Part shown: one piece after another, positions 33,547 through 43,227 of the stretch
How the letters are laid out: each line of letters starts with the position of its first letter
Numbering within the stretch: the stretch's first letter is position 1
NCBI RefSeq assembly: GCF_001645125.1
Contig: NZ_LXKA01000254.1
Coordinates: forward strand, 1-64,000
Length of the DNA: 64,000 nt
Origin: Paraburkholderia ginsengiterrae
Lineage (GTDB): Bacteria > Pseudomonadota > Gammaproteobacteria > Burkholderiales > Burkholderiaceae
Direction: 5' to 3'
Position numbers and translations under genes: made by a program
The notes under the pieces: model-generated
The model's database searches: none
What the model was told of the DNA's origin: nothing
The model's input: the letters and a program-made list of their open reading frames with translations, nothing else

Positions 33547-35394
33547 CTAGATCGTGTCGAGACCGTTCAACAATTTCAGCACGCCTTGGCCAAACACTTC
33601 CGGCCGTCCTTTGAAAATGCGTTCGACAGCTTTTTCATCGATCAAACGTTGACGCAGCGCCTCGCGTTCCTCGTGCTGTTCGGCGAGGCGCACGGCGGCC
33701 TGAATGTATTCGCCGGTCGAGTGAGCCGTCAGCCACGAGGGCAGCCCCGCGCGCTCGAACAGGCCGCTGTCGATATGCTCGAAGACCTCTCGCCCGCACA
33801 GGTTGACGCCGGGCAGACCCATGGTGAACGAATCGACAATGCCGTTCGTGTTGCCGAAAGGGAACGGACTGATGAACATGTCCATCGTGTTGAGGATCTT
33901 CAGATAGGTCGGATAGCTGAGCGAGCCGTACACATCCACGTACGATTGCGGCAGCGTGGCGTAAATCGACTTTCTGACGTACGCCAGATCCATGCCCTCG
34001 CGCCAGGCGGTCATGAAATGAAACCGCACCGGCACACGAGCGGTGTGTGAGATTGCTTTGCATGCCTCAAGAAAATTCGGGTTGATTTTCATCGCACTCG
34101 CCGTCACCGCGATATGGACGACCGCGCGTCGTTTCGGCACAGATGGGACGATCTCAGTGAGCAATTTCGACGGCACGTACGGTTGGCCGTCTTTCGGCAA
34201 ACGCAGCATTTTCTCGCTGAAGCATGCCGGGTCGCCGACGAAATCGTCTTCGACGCTCACGTAGTCCATGTGAGCGGCGTGCATGGTGGCTGGGTGTCCG
34301 AGACCCGCGATCTGCAGCGGAGCCACGCGCAGATTCGACAGAAAGATCGTGTGCGAGAACATGCCGACGCTCGGCATATAGAGCACATCCGGCTTCTCAC
34401 GCGTGGCGAATTCCTGGATCTGGCGGATGCAGTCACCAATGTATTCCGGATGATCGAACTCAATAAAGCAGTCGAAAATCGCACGTCCCGTTGCGTCGAC
34501 ATGCTGCGCCTCGCCGAACGCGACCACTTCGAAATGCTTGCGCGCGGCGAGCAGGGTGCGCGAATGGGTCCGGTAGATCGAGTGGCCGCCTGTGAACCAT
34601 TCGAGGACCACGAGCATCACCGGCTTGCGGCCCTTCACACGGGTTCGCGCGACTTTGGCCTCATGCTCGAGCAGGCCTAGTGTTCCCAGCTTCTTGCGGA
34701 CTAACTTGCTGATGCTGCGCTTGATTGCGTGCCGCTCAGGAGAGGTCGAATAGCTGCAGTGCATGTAGGCACCGCACACGGCAGACGTCGGCAAATCGTC
34801 GAGGTCTTCAATAGTGTCCAGAGCGCCTGGCAGCCATTCGAGCAGCCGCTCGCGCTTTTCATGCGCGGTAGGCGTAATGTGCACAGCGGCGCTGACGATC
34901 GAAACGCCGAGGCTCGCGGCGAGCGCCGGGTCGCAACGGTGAAGCGCGTCGAAATCGATGTCGTATTGCGAGCCCGATGTATAAAGCACCAACTGCTTGC
35001 GCGTGATGGCATCGTGGGCGGCTTTGTCGTGGCGAGCCTGCGTTTGATCGAGAAGCGTGCGGACGATGTGATCCGTCGATCCATACGAGGTCACCGCAAA
35101 GATCATATTGATCCACGGCCGCCCCCAGAACATGACGTTCATCTTTTTCGCCGGGAGTGTGTATTCGGGTGCCGACAAGAGCGCCGTGAATCCGTCGGCA
35201 ATGCGCTGCAAAGTCTGCATCGATTGTTCGTTATCCGGAGCGTTCGGATCGGTCCGCGCAAAGCGTTCGTCGCCGAGCGTGCCACGGTCTTTCGAAAGTT
35301 TGAGGAGCAGTGCGGTGAATTCTTCGTGGGCGGCGTCGTAGTCGCGGGACTGGAGCTGGGATTCGAAGCGATCGAGGGAGAAGGATGAACTCAT
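33547..35394 (-). CDS. HMW1C-like cytoplasmic N-glycosyltransferase (GT41)
   Basis: This 615-residue protein matches the HMW1C/ApNGT group, which transfers hexoses from UDP-sugars to asparagine in N-X-S/T sites of surface proteins in the cytoplasm. The length equals ApNGT. The C-terminal GT-B donor site reads SPFPFGNTNGIVDSFTMGLPGV with CGREVFEHIDSGLFERAGLP following. The central part has EWFTGGHSIYRTHSRTL and GLGHPATMHAAHMDYV. No signal or membrane segment is visible. No HMW-type adhesin or two-partner secretion gene is in the window, so it is an orphan here. The start lacks a clear ribosome site and could lie upstream. Confidence 0.85.
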   Translation of the reverse strand: MSSSFSLDRFESQLQSRDYDAAHEEFTALLLKLSKDRGTLGDERFARTDPNAPDNEQSMQTLQRIADGFTALLSAPEYTLPAKKMNVMFWGRPWINMIFAVTSYGSTDHIVRTLLDQTQARHDKAAHDAITRKQLVLYTSGSQYDIDFDALHRCDPALAASLGVSIVSAAVHITPTAHEKRERLLEWLPGALDTIEDLDDLPTSAVCGAYMHCSYSTSPERHAIKRSISKLVRKKLGTLGLLEHEAKVARTRVKGRKPVMLVVLEWFTGGHSIYRTHSRTLLAARKHFEVVAFGEAQHVDATGRAIFDCFIEFDHPEYIGDCIRQIQEFATREKPDVLYMPSVGMFSHTIFLSNLRVAPLQIAGLGHPATMHAAHMDYVSVEDDFVGDPACFSEKMLRLPKDGQPYVPSKLLTEIVPSVPKRRAVVHIAVTASAMKINPNFLEACKAISHTARVPVRFHFMTAWREGMDLAYVRKSIYATLPQSYVDVYGSLSYPTYLKILNTMDMFISPFPFGNTNGIVDSFTMGLPGVNLCGREVFEHIDSGLFERAGLPSWLTAHSTGEYIQAAVRLAEQHEEREALRQRLIDEKAVERIFKGRPEVFGQGVLKLLNGLDTI

Positions 35395-35605
35395 GGCCGT
35401 GGTCGTTGGTGAACCGCATGCGTCGGTCTGCATGCGCGTCATGGTCAGTGACAGGGAGGCGAACGGTGCGGCGCGTAACCTGCGGCAGGTCGCCACGCGT
35501 CGTTGCGGGTGCGTCAAACAGGCTGAGGACCGCTTGCGCTTCCCGCGTTTCGCCGAATGAAGACAATTGTCAAAGAATTCGACCAGGATGAATCTAGGAG
35601 GAGTC

Positions 35606-36691
35606 TTATTTTGAGAGAGGCTTTTGGCCAGGCTTGCCGGCCTGCGCGATCACGCGATGCACGAAGCGCAGCTTGTCCACCACCGGCGCGGCCAGCGCGA
35701 ACGGATAGCCGTCCGCCATGCCGAGGCTGCGGTTCAGGCTGTTCAACGCGTACGTGAGCGGAAACCACCGCTTCATCAGATTTTCGAAGCTCGCGTCTTC
35801 CACCGGCGTCTGGTCGGTCAGCGTCGGTTCGCCCGGATCGTCGGGCAGCAGCGCGAGGCCGTACGAGGTGGACGTGTCCAGCACGTCGACGATCAGCAGG
35901 TAATGCGCCCACGTCTCGGCCCAGTCTTCCAGGGGATGCATCGCGGCATATGCGCTGACATGCGAGGCCTGCCAATCGGCGGGCGCGCCGTTGCGATAGT
36001 GGGCGATCAGCGCCTCGCCGTAGTCGGCGCGTTCGTCGCCGAATAGCTTGCGGAACGGCTCGAGCCAGCGCGGGTTATTCGCGATCAACTGGCTGAAGTA
36101 GTAGTGGCCCGTCTCGTGGCGGAAGTGGCCGAGCAGGGTCCGGTAGGGCTCGCCCATGGCGGTGCGCACTTTCTCGCGATGAGCGTCGTCCGCTTCAGCG
36201 ATGTTCAGCGTGATGAGGCCCTTGTCGTGGCCGGTCATGACGGGCGAGCCGTCGTCGCTGTCCTCGAGGAACTCGAACTCCAGGCCATGCTCCGGATCGG
36301 CCTCACGCGAGTGAACGTCGAAACCGAACCCGGCCAGCGTGTACAGGAGGCGCCGTTTGGCCACTTCCAGCCGGTACCAGTAGAGCCGGTTGTCCGGCAC
36401 CCCCAGATTCGGAATCGTGCAGGTCAGCTGGCAGGCGCGGCACAGCGGGCTGGGCGAGTCGTCGGGGATCATCCAGTTGCAGACGTTTTCGACCGCGTAG
36501 TTGTGGCATTGACGAAACAGCGCGCCTTCGGCACCCGGGTGCAGGCTGCGCCAGCGCCCTTTGCCGGCGTCTTCAAAGGCGCTGATTTCCGCCAGTTCGG
36601 GCACATAGCCGAGCAACGACTCGCAGCGTTCGCAGCGCACGTTTTCGTAGAACACAACGTGCGAACAGCGGTTGCAATGGAAGGTTTTCAT
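35606..36691 (-). CDS. Zinc-ribbon putative metallopeptidase
   Basis: This 361-residue protein has an N-terminal zinc ribbon (Cys6, Cys9, Cys20, Cys23) and further Cys pairs near residues 84-91. A gluzincin-type motif HFRHETGHYYF gives His192, Glu193 and His196, and conserved AYAAMHPLEDWAETWAHYLLI follows about 85 residues later with a possible third ligand (Glu or His). It matches the family annotated as putative zinc-binding metallopeptidase. It is divergent from the transglutaminase/ATP-grasp operon, 335 bp away, which suggests a joint role in peptide or protein processing (inference). No signal peptide is seen. Confidence 0.8.
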   Translation of the reverse strand: MKTFHCNRCSHVVFYENVRCERCESLLGYVPELAEISAFEDAGKGRWRSLHPGAEGALFRQCHNYAVENVCNWMIPDDSPSPLCRACQLTCTIPNLGVPDNRLYWYRLEVAKRRLLYTLAGFGFDVHSREADPEHGLEFEFLEDSDDGSPVMTGHDKGLITLNIAEADDAHREKVRTAMGEPYRTLLGHFRHETGHYYFSQLIANNPRWLEPFRKLFGDERADYGEALIAHYRNGAPADWQASHVSAYAAMHPLEDWAETWAHYLLIVDVLDTSTSYGLALLPDDPGEPTLTDQTPVEDASFENLMKRWFPLTYALNSLNRSLGMADGYPFALAAPVVDKLRFVHRVIAQAGKPGQKPLSK

Positions 36692-37026
36692 TGATCGTGC
36701 CTGGGTGGTGAGGGGGGCCGTCAAAGGCGTACATCCTCCGCAATCTTCATGCCGCATTTGCCAGCCGTCACTGGTTTAACGCACATTACGTGCATGATCG
36801 TGCACGGGCGCTGCGCCGCTTTGGTGCGTGGCGGCGGGAAAGGCGGAACAGGCGGTGAAAGCGCGCGCTGTCCAATCGACCGGACGCTTGGCAAGCGTGG
36901 CACACTTCGCAGTGGTCGGTGATCCGGGCTGTTGCTCCAGTCCACGTGTTTTTTTTCGCGCTGGTTAAATCAACGGCATGAAGCTTGCTTTTTGGCGGGC
37001 TGCCATCCTTCGTCCAGGAGTCCGGT
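36692..37026. other. Divergent promoter region
   Basis: This 335-bp gap lies between the metallopeptidase gene (minus) and the transglutaminase operon (plus). It contains overlapping palindromes GCAC-ATTAC-GTGC (36781-36793) and GTGCA-TGATCG-TGCAC (36790-36805), which could bind a shared regulator. I see no coding sequence. Confidence 0.45.
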
Positions 37027-40000
37027 GTGTCCATACGCGTCGCGTTGCATCACGTCACACATTACCGCTACGACAGGCTGGTTTCGCTGTCGCCCCAGGT
37101 CGTGCGTCTGCGGCCGGCGCCGCATTGCCGGACCCCGATCCTGTCGTATTCCATGCGGGTCGAGCCGGCCCAGCACTTCGTCAACTGGCAGCAGGACGCC
37201 TTCGCCAACTATCAGGCGCGCCTCGTATTCCCGGAGAAGACCCGCGAATTCAAGGTGACGGTGGATCTGATCGCCGAGATGGCGGTCTACAACCCGTTCG
37301 ATTTCTTTCTAGAACCCTCGGCCGAGCAATTCCCCTTCGAGTATTCGTCGGACCTCGCGCTGGAGCTCGCCCCGTACCGCATCAAGCGGCCGATGACGCC
37401 GCGCTTCGCCGAGTTCGTGGCGAGTATCGACCGTACGCCCGCTCGCACCTCCGACTTCCTCGTCGCGCTGAATCAGCGGCTGCAACATGAGATCCGCTAC
37501 CTGATCCGGATGGAGCCGGGGGTGCAGACGCCCGAGGAAACGCTGGTGAACGCCTCGGGCTCGTGCCGCGACTCGGGCTGGCTGCTGGTCGAGACCTTGC
37601 GGCAATTGGGGCTCGCCGCGCGCTTCGTGTCCGGCTACCTGCTGCAGCTTGCGCCCGACGTCAAATCCATCGACGGCCCGAGCGGCACGGAGGTCGATTT
37701 CACCGACCTGCACGCGTGGTGCGAGGTGTACCTGCCGGGCGCCGGCTGGATCGGCTTCGATCCGACTTCGGGCCTGCTGGCGGGAGAAGGGCATATCCCC
37801 GTCGCCTGCACGCCGGAGCCGGGCAGTGCAGCGCCGATCTCCGGCGCCGTCGACGAGTCCGAGGTCGAGTTCGCGCACACCATGTCGATCGAACGGATCC
37901 TGGAGACGCCGCGCGTCACCAAGCCGTATAGCGAGGAGGCATGGGCCGATGTGCTCAAAATGGGCGCGCAGGTCGACCAGCAGCTCGCCGGCATGGACGT
38001 GCGCCTGACCATGGGCGGCGAGCCGACCTTCGTCTCGGTGCGCGACCGCGACGCCGCCGAATGGAACACCGACGCGCTCGGCCCGACCAAACGCGGCTAC
38101 GCGGTGGCGCTGATGGACAAGCTGCGCTCGCGCTACGGCGCGAACGGCTTCCTGCATATCGGCCAGGGCAAGTGGTATCCCGGCGAGCAATTGCCGCGCT
38201 GGGCGATGTCGCTGTACTGGCGCGCCGATGGCGAGCCGTGCTGGCACAACCCGGCGCTCTTCGGCGACGAACGCGAGCCCGGCAACTACACCGCCGCCGA
38301 CGCCCAGCGTTTCATCGCGCATCTCGCGACCAAACTGGCGCTCGACACGGACTGCATCCAGCCCGGTTTCGAGGACGTCTGGTACTACCTGTGGCGCGAG
38401 CGCCGCCTGCCCGTCAACGTCGATCCATTCGACGCCCGGCTCGACGACGAACTCGAGCGCGTGCGTCTGCGTCGCGTGTTCGACGCGGGCCTCTCGCAAG
38501 CAACCGGTTATGTGCTGCCGCTCGCACGCGAACGCGACGTGCCGCACCAGTCGCCGAAGTGGGTCAGCGGCCGCTGGTTCTTCCGCGACGAGCGCATGTA
38601 TCTGATTCCGGGCGATTCGCCGATGGGTTATCGCCTGCCGCTCGACACGCTGCCCTGGGTGTCGAAGACCGACTACCCGTATCAGCACGCGCATGATCCG
38701 TTCGCGCCGCCCGTGCCCTTGCGATCGGCCGCACAGTTGCGCCTGCAATACGACGGCGCGCCGCAGACGGTGAGCCCGGCCGATGCACGGCGGGCGGCGG
38801 CGTTGTCTTCCTCGGCGGCGGACTTGCTGAGCGGCATGCCGGGCGCCGGCGTGCTTGCCTTTGCGCCGCAGCGTGGCGACGGCGAGGCGCCGGCGCGCGG
38901 CCAATCGTCGAAGGAAACGATCCGCACGGCGATTTGCGTCGAAGCGCGCGACCCCAAGCGCGCCGCCGGCCCGAAGGCCGAAACGGCGGCGTTCGGCAGC
39001 GGCCGCACGCTGCTGCATGTGTTCATGCCGCCGCTCACGGAACTCGACGACTATCTCGAACTGCTCGCGGCGGTCGAAGCGACGGCGGCCGAGTTGCGCA
39101 TGCAGGTGGTGCTCGAAGGCTATCCGCCGCCGCGCGATGCGCGCCTCAAAATGTTGCAGGTGACGCCGGACCCCGGTGTGATCGAAGTGAACATTCACCC
39201 GGCGGCGAATTGGGATCAACTGGTCGATCACACGGAGTATCTGTACCAGTCGGCGCATGAAAGCTATCTCAGCAGCGAGAAGTTCATGACCGACGGCCGG
39301 CACACCGGCACCGGCGGCGGCAATCACTTCGTGCTCGGCGGCGCGACACCCGCCGACAGCCCGTTCCTGCGCCGCCCCGATCTGCTCGCCAGCCTGCTCG
39401 CGTACTGGCACAACCATCCTTCACTGTCGTACCTGTTCTCGGGCCTGTTCATCGGACCGACCAGCCAGGCGCCGCGGATCGACGAAGCCCGCAACGATCA
39501 GGTCTATGAGCTCGAAGTGGCGTTGCGCGAATTGCAGCGGCAGATCGACCTGCTCGGCGGCCGCGATAGCGCGAGCCTGCCGGCCTGGATGATCGACCGC
39601 TCGTTGCGCAACATCCTGATCGACGTGACGGGCAATACGCACCGCGCCGAGTTCTGCATCGACAAACTCTATTCGCCCGATGGTCCTACCGGCCGTCTCG
39701 GCCTGCTCGAACTGCGCGGTTTCGAAATGCCGCCGCACGCGCGCATGAGTCTCGTGCAGCAACTGTTGCTGCGCGCGCTGGTGGCGCGCTTCTGGCATAC
39801 GCCGTACACGCAGCGGCTCACGCGTTGGGGCACCGAACTGCACGACCGCTTCCTGCTCGGCACTTTCGTCAAGATGGATTTCGACGACGTGCTCGGCGAG
39901 TTGAACCGCGCGGGCTTCGCGTTCGACAGCAGCTGGTTCGCGCCGCACTTCGAATTCCGTTTCCCGCTGGTTGGCGAGGTCTCGGTGAACGGCATCGAGC

Positions 40001-40500
40001 TGACGATCCGCAGCGCCCTCGAACCGTGGCACGTGATGGGCGAGGAAGGCTCCCCGGGCGGCACGGTGCGTTACGTGGATTCATCGGTGGAACGGCTCGA
40101 AGTGCGCGCGCTGGGCCTGAACGGCAACCGCCACGTAGTGACCGTCAACGGGGTGCCGGTGCCGTTGCAGCCGACCGGCCGCGTCAGCGAATATGTGGCC
40201 GGTGTGCGTTTTCGCGCGTGGTCGCAGCCGTCGGCGCTGCATCCGACCATCGGCGTGGACGCGCCACTCACTTTCGATCTGGTCGATACATGGACTGCCC
40301 GCTCGGTGGGCGGATGCCAGTATCATGTCGCTCATCCGGGCGGGCGCAGTTACGACACCTTCCCGGTCAACGCCTACGAGGCTGAAAGCCGGCGGCGCGC
40401 GCGTTTCTACGCGTCGGGACATACGCCGGGGCCGCTCACGGTCGATGAGCCGCAGCGCGGTCTCGAGTTTCCGTTCACGCTGGACCTGCGCTACTGGTAA
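37027..40500 (+). CDS. Transglutaminase-like / DUF2126 fusion protein
   Basis: This 1157-residue protein has an N-terminal transglutaminase-type cysteine domain: Cys180 (NASGSCRDSGWL), His229 (DLHAWCEVYLPGAGW) and Asp245 (GFDPTSGL). A large DUF2126 region follows from about residue 300, including MGGEPTFVSVRDRDAAEWN and GKWYPGEQLPRWAM. The start is a GTG with AGGAG 5 bp upstream; the open frame to 36985 is less likely. It is the first gene of a three-gene operon with a circularly permuted ATP-grasp/alpha-E protein and a second transglutaminase. Comparative work has proposed such sets ligate or modify peptides; no product is known to me. Confidence 0.9.
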   Translation: MSIRVALHHVTHYRYDRLVSLSPQVVRLRPAPHCRTPILSYSMRVEPAQHFVNWQQDAFANYQARLVFPEKTREFKVTVDLIAEMAVYNPFDFFLEPSAEQFPFEYSSDLALELAPYRIKRPMTPRFAEFVASIDRTPARTSDFLVALNQRLQHEIRYLIRMEPGVQTPEETLVNASGSCRDSGWLLVETLRQLGLAARFVSGYLLQLAPDVKSIDGPSGTEVDFTDLHAWCEVYLPGAGWIGFDPTSGLLAGEGHIPVACTPEPGSAAPISGAVDESEVEFAHTMSIERILETPRVTKPYSEEAWADVLKMGAQVDQQLAGMDVRLTMGGEPTFVSVRDRDAAEWNTDALGPTKRGYAVALMDKLRSRYGANGFLHIGQGKWYPGEQLPRWAMSLYWRADGEPCWHNPALFGDEREPGNYTAADAQRFIAHLATKLALDTDCIQPGFEDVWYYLWRERRLPVNVDPFDARLDDELERVRLRRVFDAGLSQATGYVLPLARERDVPHQSPKWVSGRWFFRDERMYLIPGDSPMGYRLPLDTLPWVSKTDYPYQHAHDPFAPPVPLRSAAQLRLQYDGAPQTVSPADARRAAALSSSAADLLSGMPGAGVLAFAPQRGDGEAPARGQSSKETIRTAICVEARDPKRAAGPKAETAAFGSGRTLLHVFMPPLTELDDYLELLAAVEATAAELRMQVVLEGYPPPRDARLKMLQVTPDPGVIEVNIHPAANWDQLVDHTEYLYQSAHESYLSSEKFMTDGRHTGTGGGNHFVLGGATPADSPFLRRPDLLASLLAYWHNHPSLSYLFSGLFIGPTSQAPRIDEARNDQVYELEVALRELQRQIDLLGGRDSASLPAWMIDRSLRNILIDVTGNTHRAEFCIDKLYSPDGPTGRLGLLELRGFEMPPHARMSLVQQLLLRALVARFWHTPYTQRLTRWGTELHDRFLLGTFVKMDFDDVLGELNRAGFAFDSSWFAPHFEFRFPLVGEVSVNGIELTIRSALEPWHVMGEEGSPGGTVRYVDSSVERLEVRALGLNGNRHVVTVNGVPVPLQPTGRVSEYVAGVRFRAWSQPSALHPTIGVDAPLTFDLVDTWTARSVGGCQYHVAHPGGRSYDTFPVNAYEAESRRRARFYASGHTPGPLTVDEPQRGLEFPFTLDLRYW

Positions 40501-40539
40501 AACTGTTAAAACGCTGCACACGCTTAAAACGACATAACC

Positions 40540-43227
40540 TTGGCTTTCCAATCGACTTTTCCCTTCGAAACGTCCGCGGCTCGCGCGGACGCTTCGTCCT
40601 TGTTGCGCCTTTTGCCGGCCTACGAGGGACACTGGGACGAGTTGCGCGACGCCTCGGGCGCATTGCGCGAACCATGGCGGGAGTTTTTCGAGCGCCTCGG
40701 CGACGTCGGCATCGCGCGGCTCGAGGATCACCGCGCATCGCTCGCGCAGCAGATTCGCGATAACGACATCAGCTACAACGTCTACGCCGATAAGGGCGTG
40801 CCGCGGCCGTGGGCGCTCGACCTGCTGCCGTTCCTGATCAGCGAGGCCGAGTGGGCGCATATCGAGCGGGGCGTGACGCAGCGCGCGCATCTGCTCAACG
40901 CGATCGTCGCCGATGTTTACGGGCCGCAGACCTTGCTGCAACGCGGGCAATTGCCGCCCGCGCTGGTGTTCGGGCATCCCGGCTATCTGCGCCCGGTGAA
41001 GGGCTACACGCCGCCTGGCGGTCAATTCCTGCAGGTGGTCGCGGTCGATCTGGCGCGCACGCCCGGCGGCGACTGGACGGTGATGGCGCACCGCACCGAG
41101 GCGCCGTCCGGTCTCGGGTATGCGCTGGAAAACCGCCTGATCGTGTCGGCGCTATTCGCGGATCCGTTCCGCGCCTTGCGCGTGAGCCGCCTCGCGCCGA
41201 CCTATTCGCAGCTGATCGCGACGCTCGTGCAGGCGGCGCAGGCCACCATGCGGCATGACAGCGAGGGGGCGGACAGGTCGCCGCATATCGCCTTGCTCAC
41301 GCCGGGGCCGTTCAGCGAAACCTACTTCGAACATGTGTTCCTCGCGCGCTATCTCGGCGTCACGCTGGTCGAAGGCAAAGACCTGACCGTTCGCGACGAC
41401 AAGCTCTATCTGAAGACACTCGGCGGTCTCGAACGCGTGCACGTGGTGCTGCGCCGTCTCGACGACGCCTTCTGCGACCCGGTCGAACTGCGGGCCGATT
41501 CCAGCATCGGCGTGCCCGGTTTGCTGCAGGTGATGCGCGCGGGCAATGTGATCGTCTCGAACGTGCCGGGCTCGGGCTTCGTCGAATCGCCGGCGCTGCA
41601 CGGTTTTCTGCCGGGCATCGCCGAAGTGCTGCTCGAGGAAGATCTCGTGCTGCCGAGCGTGGCCACGTGGTGGTGCGTCCGGCAGACGGCGGTCGGGCAC
41701 GCATTCGCGCGGATGGACGACGCGTTCATCGTGCCGACATGGCCGGTGGCCGCCCGCGACGCGCCACCCGGCGTGGAGCAGGGCCGGCAGCGGCTGGCGG
41801 CGTGGCGTGAGCGCATCGAGGCGATGCCCGACACCTTCACGATCCAGCAGGCGCTGCGCTTTTCCTGCACGCCGCGTTACGAAGAAGGCACGATTGGCCG
41901 TCGCCCCTCGGTACTGCGCGTCTACGCGATTGCCGATGCCAGCGGCGGCTGGCATGTCATGCCGGGCGGCTTCACGCGCATGGCGGCGGAGCGCCAGGCC
42001 ACAGTGTCAATGCAGTACGGCGGCAGCAGCGTCGACACGTGGGTGCTGTCGAGCCAGCCGACGTCGACCTTCACGCTGCTGCCCTCGCCGATCCAGCCGG
42101 CCGACCTCGCGCGCAAGCATCGCACCGTGTCGAGCCGTGCGGCGGAAAACCTGTTCTGGGCCGGACGCTACGGCGAACGCGCCGAAAACAACGTGCGCCT
42201 GTTGCGCCTGATTCTCGGCTCGCTGGAAGGCAACGATGCCGAGGCCATGTTCCCGACCCTGGTCGAACTTGCGCTGTACTGCGGCCTCGTGCAGTCCGGC
42301 GACATGTCCGCGCCGCATTCGCCGCAAGCCTTCGAGCGCGCGCTGGTCGCGAACCTGAGCGAGAGCACCGGCACTGCGAGCATCGGCCAGAATCTGAGCG
42401 CGCAGGCGCGCTCGAACGGCGAAGTGCGCGGGCGGCTCTCGAACGATCACTGGCGCATGATTCTCGCGGCCCGCAACGACTTCCGCGATGCGTTGCAGGA
42501 GTTGATGCCGGCTCCGGGTGTTGGCGGCGCGGCATCGCCAGGCGAGGGCAACGGAATTGCCGGCACCAATCGCAACGACCGCAGCAACGGCAGCGGCAAC
42601 GCCAATGGCGCCACGAATTGCTGCGGCGAACGCTACGACCGTCTCACGCTGATGGACGCGCTCGAACACCTGTCGGTGCAGCTATCGGCGATCAGCGGCG
42701 CCCAGGGCGACCGCATGACGCGCGACGAAGCGTGGCGGCTGCTTTTCGTGGGACGGCACATCGAACGTGTGTCGGCCATGACCTCCATTTTGCGCATCGT
42801 CGCGGATCACGGACAGCTTGCCACGCCCGCCGGATTCGACCTGCTGCTGCAACTGTTCGACAGCACGCTGACCTATCGCGCGCTCTATCCGGGCCGCTTC
42901 GAAGTGCCTGCCTTGCTCGACCTGCTCGTGATCGAACCGACCAATCCGCGCGGCGTTTACGGCGTGTACGAACGGTTGCGCAAAAAGCTCGACGAGATCG
43001 CGGTGGCGGCGGGCAGTACGCGGCATCGTCCGTTCGCCGAACTGATGGCGCCCGTCGCTTCTCTGCCGACGCTCGAATCGCTGTGCACCGTCGACGAAAG
43101 CAAGGACTACGGCAATCTGATGGCGGTATGCGATCAGATCGGCACGTATGCCGGCGCGGCCGCGCATGAAATCAGCGCGCGCTATTTCAGTCACGCCAGC
43201 ACGATTGCCTCGCAGGTGTGGTCATGA
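40540..43227 (+). CDS. Circularly permuted ATP-grasp ligase fused to alpha-E domain
   Basis: This 895-residue fusion has an N-terminal circularly permuted type 2 ATP-grasp (residues about 20-500; YNVYADKGVPRPWALDLLPF, KGYTPPGGQFLQVVAVDLARTP, ALENRLIVSALF) and a C-terminal helical alpha-E (DUF403) domain beginning near residue 530 with SSRAAENLFWAGRYGERAEN. A Gly/Asn-rich linker (GNGIAGTNRNDRSNGSGNAN) splits the alpha-E part. The start codon is TTG, 39 bp after the upstream stop, with no obvious ribosome site. ATP-grasp enzymes form amide bonds, so peptide tagging is likely. Its stop overlaps the next start (ATGA). Confidence 0.9.
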   Translation: MAFQSTFPFETSAARADASSLLRLLPAYEGHWDELRDASGALREPWREFFERLGDVGIARLEDHRASLAQQIRDNDISYNVYADKGVPRPWALDLLPFLISEAEWAHIERGVTQRAHLLNAIVADVYGPQTLLQRGQLPPALVFGHPGYLRPVKGYTPPGGQFLQVVAVDLARTPGGDWTVMAHRTEAPSGLGYALENRLIVSALFADPFRALRVSRLAPTYSQLIATLVQAAQATMRHDSEGADRSPHIALLTPGPFSETYFEHVFLARYLGVTLVEGKDLTVRDDKLYLKTLGGLERVHVVLRRLDDAFCDPVELRADSSIGVPGLLQVMRAGNVIVSNVPGSGFVESPALHGFLPGIAEVLLEEDLVLPSVATWWCVRQTAVGHAFARMDDAFIVPTWPVAARDAPPGVEQGRQRLAAWRERIEAMPDTFTIQQALRFSCTPRYEEGTIGRRPSVLRVYAIADASGGWHVMPGGFTRMAAERQATVSMQYGGSSVDTWVLSSQPTSTFTLLPSPIQPADLARKHRTVSSRAAENLFWAGRYGERAENNVRLLRLILGSLEGNDAEAMFPTLVELALYCGLVQSGDMSAPHSPQAFERALVANLSESTGTASIGQNLSAQARSNGEVRGRLSNDHWRMILAARNDFRDALQELMPAPGVGGAASPGEGNGIAGTNRNDRSNGSGNANGATNCCGERYDRLTLMDALEHLSVQLSAISGAQGDRMTRDEAWRLLFVGRHIERVSAMTSILRIVADHGQLATPAGFDLLLQLFDSTLTYRALYPGRFEVPALLDLLVIEPTNPRGVYGVYERLRKKLDEIAVAAGSTRHRPFAELMAPVASLPTLESLCTVDESKDYGNLMAVCDQIGTYAGAAAHEISARYFSHASTIASQVWS

